A DNA stretch of 64,000 nucleotides, taken from the NCBI RefSeq assembly GCF_030247195.1, contig NC_080671.1:1826501-1890500 (forward strand). Direction: 5' to 3'. A model generated the notes under the pieces. It made no database searches, was not told the DNA's origin, and was given only the letters and a program-made list of their open reading frames with translations. How positions within the stretch are numbered: the stretch's first letter is position 1; every line of letters starts with the position of its first letter. This document shows, one piece after another, positions 56,869-64,000 of this stretch. Origin of the DNA: Topomyia yanbarensis. Taxonomy: Eukaryota; Arthropoda; Insecta; Diptera; Culicidae. Position numbers and translations under genes: made by a program.

Positions 56869-58235
56869 TTAAAGCCACCCGTCTGATGGTCGTTTCCTTC
56901 CGCTGGGGTGCAAAGCAAGAACTTCGGCCTCTGCGTGCAGTCTCTCGCAAGATGGCCCGTCTCTCCGCATTTCCAGCACATCCCGGATCTGTCCGGGCCT
57001 TTGCAAGCCCCTGCTAAATGTCCAAAGCCTAAACATTTGAAGCATTTCTCTGCTTGTTTGTTTACTCGTGGGGCGGCTCTCAGTAGGCATCTCGACCATC
57101 CAACTGTAACCTTACCTACCTCCAGTGCCTTGTCTGCAGCGGTTACCGGTAAACGTATCATCGCTATCTGCGTTCCTCCGTATCCCTTCCTTAACCGGAT
57201 CGTCATGTGCACCTCGCCCAGTTTGCACTGCTGCTTCATAGCACCTCTCAGCTCGTCTTCCGTCGTTATTTCGTCGAGGTCTTTGCACACGATTACCATC
57301 TCCGGGCTTAAGGCTTTAACTTCTGCCTTTCCACCCATTGATTTAGTTATAGTCTCCTGCAAGGCAGAGCTACTAGTCGTAGTATTCTTCTTAAGCTCGA
57401 GGAGCATCTCATTTTTTTGGGTACGCCTGACTCTTAATACGTTTTCCCCCAAATCTTTCAGCTCCGGGTCCTCTCTGACCTTTTTGAGCAGTGCTGCGTA
57501 CGTAATCTCGTCATTTGCTTTGACGAGCACGGCTTCTCCCTTAGGCGCCTTCTGACGAGCCGAGGGTTCTGATTTCCTCTTCTGCCCCCCTTTTCGCTCC
57601 TCCTTCTTTTTTTGCTGTTTCCCGCGTTTCTCCTTCCGACCTACAACGGTGCTCCAGCTTTCACCCTGTAAGGTGGCGTCCTTTTCTTCGGCAGCAATAG
57701 CATCCTCGAGCGTCTGCCTCTTTGACCCGCCTGGTCTTTCGTCTCCTGGCGAGAATCTTGTCCTCTTTGGAGTAATGGGAACTGGCGTGTTCTCCACTCC
57801 AATCTGCCTCTCCTTACCCTGTTTCGGAGGGGCTAGGAGGATAGTGGCCTTAGCCGACGCGGATGCTCGCTCAGCTGAATCTGCCCTCTGCGTTGCCGTA
57901 TCGTACTCTTTCACGGCAGACAGTAGCCCCTTCCGGATTTTGATGACCATCTCCTTAATGTCTTTGTGGACATTGTTTCTCATGTCCACGAACTTGTGGA
58001 GCTCCTCCACCAAGTGCCTCGCTACCACTACCTTTGGCGTTTGTGGGGTGTAGCTCATTCCGCTCTGCTCCGGCTGTTTTTGTTGCTGCTGTTGCTGTTG
58101 CTTCGGCTTCCCCTCCTCCTGCTCTTGCTGGGTGACTTCAGCTACTATTGGTGGTGGTGACCTCACCAACCCACCTCTGGCAAACGGATTTGCCGTGCCT
58201 GCTCCATTTATATCGATTGCTTGTTGTTTCTCCAT
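56829..58235 (-). CDS. R1-like LINE ORF1 (Gag-like, zinc knuckles), intact
   Basis: 468 codons, unbroken. It has a glutamine run near residues 44-52, a Lys/Glu-rich coiled-coil-like middle, a basic stretch near residues 203-227, and zinc knuckles CFKCLGFGHLAGAC (398-411) and CWKCGETGHLARDC (420-433). A third knuckle at about 442-457 has lost its first Cys (Phe present). It binds element RNA and forms the retrotransposition particle in the family. The ORF2 ATG lies 40 bp before its stop, so downstream initiation or reinitiation is likely. Confidence 0.9.
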   Translation of the reverse strand: MEKQQAIDINGAGTANPFARGGLVRSPPPIVAEVTQQEQEEGKPKQQQQQQQKQPEQSGMSYTPQTPKVVVARHLVEELHKFVDMRNNVHKDIKEMVIKIRKGLLSAVKEYDTATQRADSAERASASAKATILLAPPKQGKERQIGVENTPVPITPKRTRFSPGDERPGGSKRQTLEDAIAAEEKDATLQGESWSTVVGRKEKRGKQQKKKEERKGGQKRKSEPSARQKAPKGEAVLVKANDEITYAALLKKVREDPELKDLGENVLRVRRTQKNEMLLELKKNTTTSSSALQETITKSMGGKAEVKALSPEMVIVCKDLDEITTEDELRGAMKQQCKLGEVHMTIRLRKGYGGTQIAMIRLPVTAADKALEVGKVTVGWSRCLLRAAPRVNKQAEKCFKCLGFGHLAGACKGPDRSGMCWKCGETGHLARDCTQRPKFLLCTPAEGNDHQTGGFKCPAYKKATAGQR

Positions 58236-58370
58236 TTTATTTTATTGGGTCCCAACTCCGGGCCGCTATCTCCACTCGCTGCACGTAGTCGCCTCTCGCG
58301 ATCCCATGATTATCTATGCTGCCGAAAAGCAGCAGTGAGGTCATGCAAGGGTTGACACCATCCCTCATGG

Positions 58371-58950
58371 GGAGTAGTGTTCAGATCCGAGTTCTGGTTC
58401 CTGAATTACAGGGTGATACGTACGATCACGCAGCAAATCCCGATTCTAACGAATTCTGCGATGAATTGGTGAGGTGATTTTTTTTCCAAAATATAAACAC
58501 AACTGTTGAATTTGTAGATCTAGGTCACCAACAGTCATTCAAAGTCTCTTTGGCCACACTGGCCACCATCGACGGATCCGGAAGCATCCAAATTCAGAAT
58601 AACGGTTATATTGGTTTTTTGAAAATGGCTAGAACGATTTGATCAACTTAGTCTCAAATGAAAGGTGTTGCGTCCCCGGAAACTGATATTAAATTCCATC
58701 TCCATCCGACTTCCAGCTCCGGAGTTACGGGTTGTGGAGTGATCGCATCACATAGAAAACTCCGATTCAAACCGATACCCTGATGAATGCAAAAAGGTGC
58801 TCTTATATATACTTACCAAGTGTAATAAGAATGAAAGACATTTCCATAATGTTATATTGTACGAACCAGTTATTAAATCATAGTTTGGAGAAATGAGAAA
58901 GGCACAATTGCACCTATAGGTGGATTAAAACAGGTTTTTTTTATCTAGTC
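58371..58950 (+). repeat. Copy of the 33520/33935 dispersed repeat family
   Basis: ATCACGCAGCAAATCCCGAT, GTCTCAAATGAAAGGTGTTG, TCCGACTTCCAGCTCCGGAG and the terminal GGCACAATTGCACCTATAGG with GGATTAAAACAGGTTTTT match 33700-33810 and 34265-34320. The 5' head is missing; the R1-like LINE abuts it, perhaps inserted into it. Confidence 0.7.
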
Positions 58951-60639
58951 CAAGCCATACTCAAAACAGTGCTGTTGATTTTTTCATTCAAAAATGGATT
59001 AATTTCCTGACCGTTGTACTGAAGCATTTCCTTACAGAAGCGTTAGTGATGCGCACGATATCTCTGCAACCGATGATCCGATTGATCAGATTTTTTAACA
59101 GTTCTTTTTATAATTTATTTTAATAGTTAGATCTTGAATGAAAGGGCTTGCAATCAAATTAGTAATGAAAATTGCGTTACTTTCCTAAAAAAAAATCGAT
59201 GTGTTTTTGTTTCAAAACTTGGGTGGATTGTAGTGAACTCATGCTTAACGCAAACGCTATTTAAAATAAGCAGAGGTTAAAATATTCGCTCATTCTCACG
59301 ACAAGCAGTTTATTGCACAGCTTTTTCATCCTTAGTAGGCACGGACCCAACTTTTCACCTTTCAAGAAATTGCGAGAATTTGCTGACAATTCAGTATGGT
59401 AGCGTGATAATTTCGTAGCTTCGAACCTCGTGATAATTAAGTTCAAGAAAAACCATTAATATATTACATTATAGAATTTATTTCCCCACATTATTGCTGT
59501 GTTTTCATTCTAAGGATCTGAACCTACTCATTTTTTTGAATTTTTGCGAAACCATTAGATATTCGGCAGTTTTACATTAGGCGCGAAAATATCGTCTCAT
59601 ATTATACCGCGAAAAATGAGATCCAATGCTGTCTTGTCGAGAAAAGTTGGAGAGCAAACAATGTTACTTCGTATGTTCGCTTTTTTATTGCTGGTCGAAG
59701 TAGGTGAAAGATCGCCTTATTCTGTTCACGAATGCGAAAATTGTAAACTCTGAAAATAAGGAATGTTTCTAGAACGTCTGCAGCAATATTTGGTCGGTTC
59801 ATCGAATGTATATTTCGTCTTATTTGTTATACCGTAACTGTAATATCTGTAAATTTTTAGATGTATGAGAAGAAATACATAACGTTGTATCTATCCAATA
59901 TCATGCGCATCCAAACTCTTGGAATGTCACTTTCAAGGATGCAGGCAGGATTTTTGAAGGGATACGACCAAGTAATACAGATACTTGCCCGTAACAGGAA
60001 ATCGTTGGTAGGCTTCATCCATCGCTGCACAGTTCGTCCATTATCTGCTTGATTTTGATTCACACTTAATTCAAAATGATGCTGATCCTACTGTGACGGA
60101 AATGATTTTGATCGGAAGTAACTGCACACTACCCTGAAGCAGCTCAATCTTTTCATTCAAAATTACCAAACAAGGTGCTTTGCATTAAATTGATCACATT
60201 CCATCGTATCAGAACAACGAAATCCAATTTTGGACAATAACTCCAGTAGCTGCGTTATACATATAGCCAAGAAAAAGTTGATGTTGCGTAAACTTATTGA
60301 CGAGTTATCAAATGATTGAATGATGTGTAGGCCACCAAATCGCCATCTTCTCACAACTGCTTTAGGACCGATATACATGCAATCAAACGGGTTTGAAAAC
60401 TTTTCAATTTATTCTTTTGTTTTCAAGAAAATCATTCACCTTTTTATTTTTCTTTTGTATTCCCGGGATCCCGGTATTTCCCGGGAAAATTATTATTTAT
60501 TTCCCCAATCCCAATGCAAATACCTCATAAACTAAAAATTCATTTTCTGATTCCAATTAGTTTCCAAGATCGACGTACAAATGAGTAATAGTATCCATAT
60601 TATATGAACATAGATATTTATTTTTCTAAAATAAAAAAG
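58951..60639. other. No recognised gene
   Basis: AT-rich DNA. 59050-59160 (GATCCGATTGATCAGATTTT, TTGAATGAAAGGGCTT) resembles pieces of the dispersed repeats. 60460-60490 has a CCCGGGATCCCGG palindrome. No coding motif. Confidence 0.35.
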
Positions 60640-61090
60640 TTCTAGATAAGCATGTTTCCGGATAGTGAGCACATCAGTGATATTGATTTGTTCGTGGTAA
60701 TATTGTTCTACCAGAAACAAAAAAATATACCGAGTAAAAATATTATTCAAATTTAAAATGAGAATTAAGCGAAATTGGCTGAATGCCGTCATTGGTGTTT
60801 TCGGAGATATTTATTAATGTAACAAGTCCCTCCTTCTGATACTGAATGTCTAAAGATTCAACCCCCTAAAAGTGAGATATCATCTGAGAGCTATTCATCA
60901 AAATGCAGTCTTCAAAAATAATCAAAATGTTAAAAAAAATTATTGTTCTAGACCTCCAGATAGAACATTTCAAATTTAGTCTCAGATGAAAGCGGAGTAT
61001 CTAAGCTTTCGATTAGTGAGTATTTCAGCGATACTGATTTTTTTGGATAAATATTGTTTCACCAGAGACACCGTGATACATGAAACTTTC
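60640..61090 (-). repeat. Degenerate tandem duplication, about 325-bp period
   Basis: 60650-60770 and 60985-61085 share words in the same order: GTGAGYAYWTCAGYGATAYTGATTT, then a TAATATTGTT/AAATATTGTT step and CACCAGAGAC/TACCAGAAAC. Non-coding. Confidence 0.5.
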
Positions 61091-61188
61091 ATAAAGCCAT
61101 GAACGCAGTTGCATTCTATAGTACCAAATTTCATCGACGAGCTGCGTGCTGCTATCCAAGCACATAACACGGCTGTGCATCGCACAAC

Positions 61189-62007
61189 TAGGGTTGCCAC
61201 CCCTCCGGGTTTGACCCGGAGACTCCGGTTTTCGGAAGCGATCTCCGGGCCTCCGGGTTTTACATCAATTTCTCCGGGTTTGGTGGGCACAATTTCAATT
61301 TTCAAGCACAATTTCTTTCACAAAGTAATGAATGAAAAATAAATCAAATTTACTCCAAATTAAGGAAAGTAATATTTCGCTATATGCTACAATTGAAATG
61401 TTGCATCCCACTAAGTCGCTCAAAATGGTGTAAAAAAGTTATTTTGCTGCAATTTTACCAAATCACTTCACCGTTAGTGGTGATGCACCAAAGTATGGCA
61501 GATTTTTTCCAATCCAACTGGCTAGAGCAACATCGAGTTCTTCCGGTGTTTTTGCTACTCCTGCAGCGACTCTTAACTGTTGGCTTGAAAGGTGAGTTTT
61601 ACCCCTTTGTTGCGACGTCTGGTGATGAATAACCGACACCACAAAGTGCTTCCCATGCGATACCGCTGCCTGCCTCGCTTGCTTGCCTTTTCCTGTTAGT
61701 TGTGGAGAAGAGCAATGCTCGTTCCACTTATCCTCCACAGCGAGAGTAGCTGGTGCTTTTATATTCTATACACTTAGTCGGGGAAGTGAAATACTACACC
61801 TGATTAAACCGAAAAAAATCGTTCTCAAACGTGAACAATTTACAGCTTTACTCTAACGTAGTAATAAAAAGCAATTAAACTGCTCTAAAATGCCGAGCAA
61901 TCGCTTTGATCCAAATTTCTGTCTAGTTCCACCCAAAATCCGCCCCCTCCCCTTCGCCGGTCTGTGAAAATCTCCGGGTCAAAGCCTCTCCAGAGGTGGC
62001 AACCCTA
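61189..62007. mobile_element. hAT-like MITE, 8-bp target duplication CGCACAAC
   Basis: The ends are TAGGGTTGCCACC and its complement GGTGGCAACCCTA, flanked by CGCACAAC at 61181-61188 and 62008-62015. CTCCGGGTTT-type words repeat at least four times just inside the left end (61203-61280) and once inside the right end (61973), like subterminal binding repeats. No transposase. Confidence 0.9.
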
Positions 62008-62015
62008 CGCACAAC

Positions 62016-63200
62016 CAGGATTGTTCTAGACGAGATAATGAGTGGTCGTAAGATCGAACAAGGTATATCACTCGTCAAAGCAGTGAGACGATGTTCACAG
62101 AGGTGCCAGATTGTGTTAGGTTAAACTTGGTGATACGTTCCAAAGGAGAATCGAGATTCTTGCCTATACAATACATAGTATCGAAAGAACGATATGGTAA
62201 CCTGACACTTCAAGACCACCATGGCTGCACTCTCAATAGACAATGTATAATAGACTGTATCCCACACAGAGAAAGTTGCTACGGGCGAGAACGAAAAGAA
62301 ACTCACCAACCAAAAGGAATAACGTATAATCGATCAACATATCATGAGTAAATCTTTCGATCAATACATTCAATAACCAGTTCAAAAGGTATTGGTATGC
62401 CCTTTCCAAAATTAAAGAATATATGTGGATCACTTGTATATGTGCAGAGTTAGATGCGATCAAAGTCGAAATAAAAGAAATCATTTAAAAAAATGACAAA
62501 ATCGTGAGGGACCAAAAAAAACAAAAAAAAACTAGCTCATTCAATGAGTTTCCGTGACTTTTTTATCGGTTCCGACAGCATGAAGTAACAAGTTACTTTA
62601 CGCTTGCCCACACATGCCGTAGCTTCAGGTGATTCGCATTTCTAATGCCAAAAGATCCTGACTCCTGCGGTAGCAGACAAAGGACTAAGTCGCCGGTAAA
62701 CTCTAAGCTTGCTCATATGACCCTTCCCACGCTTTTCTAAACTTTCTTTCTTCAAATCCTTGCTCTCCCTTTAGTTCTATGGTTCTTAATATTGAAAAAT
62801 ATACTTCACCTCCCAGTCCCTTTGCTAATTCAATGCCGTAACATCAGTTAACAAATTTACTGAATGTCGTTAACAAAAAAATGGTAAAAAAAGTATACTT
62901 GAATTATTATAAAACAACTTTGAGAATGTGGGTCGAATTCACTATCCCTACCAATCGAAATGATATTTACATAGTGATGTTCGCACCTGTTTCCTGACTT
63001 CGTAGGCAAAACTCTGAAAACGGTGGCCTCAAAATTCCATGGGAACGAACAATCGAGAGAGGAAAAATCTTATCTGGTGTATATCAACTCTTAGTTCCAA
63101 CTCCATACACAAAGAATTCAATTATACAATTATATATAATTTCATATAAATACGTACTTCTGTTTGTTCAAAGATGTTAATTGGAATTAGTTTCCAAAAC
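62016..63200. other. No recognised gene
   Basis: 62030-62110 reads MSGRKIEQGISLVKAVRRCS in the plus direction, then breaks into stops; it may be a TE protein remnant continuous with 61100-61180 across the MITE. The rest is AT-rich. Confidence 0.3.
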
Positions 63201-64000
63201 CCTCAGCCTCGTCAATTAAGCAGAATGGCGTCTGGGCAAAAAAGAGGTCTGGACTGGCGGCTGTGGGCCGAAACGAGGACTCGCGCTTAGATTAGGGAAT
63301 ACACACGATAAAGGAATCGAACGATCAGCGCGTCGAAAGAAAAAAAACAGAATGACGAGCCATACCGCTCTATGTCTGCCACGGCGAGCTTCGGTACGGA
63401 GATCAGCATGACTTGATGTTTCAGGCTTGCTTTCAATTTTCAGTTCCCGAACTAGAAGGTGAATTGGTCAGTGCTGAATAGTTCTAATGATGCTGATGAA
63501 CAATCGACATTTCCAACCGGGTGAACAATAATAACCATTGTTGCATAATTCCGGACTAGATCGCACAATCCGAGAACATTTTTGTGCTTTTCAATAATTT
63601 CCTTTCCTTCGATGGATGTTCGATTGGCAATAGCACGCATTTTATTTTGCTGCTATGCCGTTTCCCCCACTTCTCGACTAATGTCAAAGCACAGAATCTA
63701 GAAGTAGCAAGAAATGCTTCGAATTCTAATGTCCAAACCGTACCGAGCGCTAGTTTATTTTAATCAGAGATGAACCGTTTCTGTTCGCAATCTTCGGCCG
63801 GGCGGCGATGGCACTCCCCCTCTCCGTGCTGCACTTTCTATCTACATCCATACATATGTACGTGCTACTGCAGCACTGTCCTGCACTTTTCAATTTATTA
63901 TTCATCTCGCCGGAGCATCGGCCGAAGAATTTTCATTTTTCCTTGTTTGTCTTTCCAATTACGTTTGATTTTTTTTTTGCTCCGCTTGCACCGACCAACC
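63201..64000. other. GC-richer, TE-poor end segment
   Basis: CG words cluster at 63320-63400 and 63795-63925 (CGGCCGGGCGGCGATGG, CATCGGCCGAAG). No repeat elsewhere in the window matches. It may be gene-proximal regulatory DNA of a neighbour beyond the edge; no coding frame recognised. Confidence 0.3.

Larger units (their letters stand above)
52600..58370 (-). mobile_element. R1-clade LINE, nearly full length
   Basis: Minus-strand order: 5' leader (about 58370-58236), ORF1 (58235-56829), overlapping ORF2 (56868-53958), and a long 3' UTR with internal repeats ending around 52600. RT blocks (HRPICLLDTLGK, VGFADDVSLTV) and three zinc knuckles in ORF1 are typical of the R1 clade. No 28S rDNA flanks are seen, so this copy is not in the classic R1 site. 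Exact ends and target duplication are not resolved. Confidence 0.8.

Overview
The window is animal nuclear DNA, most likely from a culicine-type mosquito or a close dipteran relative. It holds the 3' end of an insect-type gene with 58-66 bp introns, followed by about 62 kb of AT-rich DNA packed with nested transposable elements. The repeat families (DD37E mariner, TTAA MITEs, hAT MITEs, R1-like and L1-like LINEs, and repeats containing CCCGGAGGGCCGAGT) match my knowledge of mosquito genomes. The species is inferred, not proven. No bacterial genes, CRISPR arrays or functional tRNA/rRNA genes were seen.

Layout. 1-1968 is the C-terminal part of the Ral GTPase-activating protein beta subunit (three exons, plus strand), with a poly(A) signal at 2151. 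2.2-9.6 kb: an unrecognised coding-like remnant on the minus strand; then a 1.5 kb repeat (copy A) split by a 3.2 kb hAT-like element that carries a dead DD37E mariner transposase; then a LINE tail ending in a long fold-back (9609-9840). 10.6-11.3 kb: a decayed, divergently oriented histone H2B/H2A pair whose two 3' stem-loops are still intact. 11.7-12.25 kb: a second dead mariner-type transposase. 14-18.6 kb: a 117-bp tandem repeat, then a large inverted-repeat element with a TTAA MITE in one arm and a hAT MITE at its right end. 20.1-20.8 kb: another terminal-inverted-repeat element. 24-25.6 kb: a CpG-richer island with a possible signal-peptide exon. 26.6-29.7 kb: a pogo-like element with two nested TTAA MITEs.

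30.4-38.3 kb: two clusters of a strictly conserved 15-mer, GTTGTCCCCTAACGC, spaced 128-177 bp within otherwise diverged DNA and separated by later repeat insertions that include copy B of the 1.5 kb repeat. This is the most interesting signal here; a piRNA-producing or protein-binding satellite is one hypothesis. 39.4-40.5 kb: a tRNA-like SINE head and a near-perfect 140-bp hairpin. 40.5-45.3 kb: an L1/Tx1-like LINE on the minus strand with few disabling changes, next to a 238-bp inverted fragment of itself flanked by an 8-bp duplication. 47.4-48.1 kb: a further TTAA MITE. 52.6-58.4 kb: a nearly intact R1-clade LINE on the minus strand, with overlapping ORF1 and ORF2, one frameshift in a C-rich run, and a repeated 3' UTR. 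61.2-62.0 kb: a hAT-type MITE with an 8-bp duplication. The last 0.8 kb is GC-richer and TE-poor.

Apart from RalGAP-beta, nearly everything recognisable is mobile-element DNA. Empty sites preserved in sister copies give the order of several insertions.
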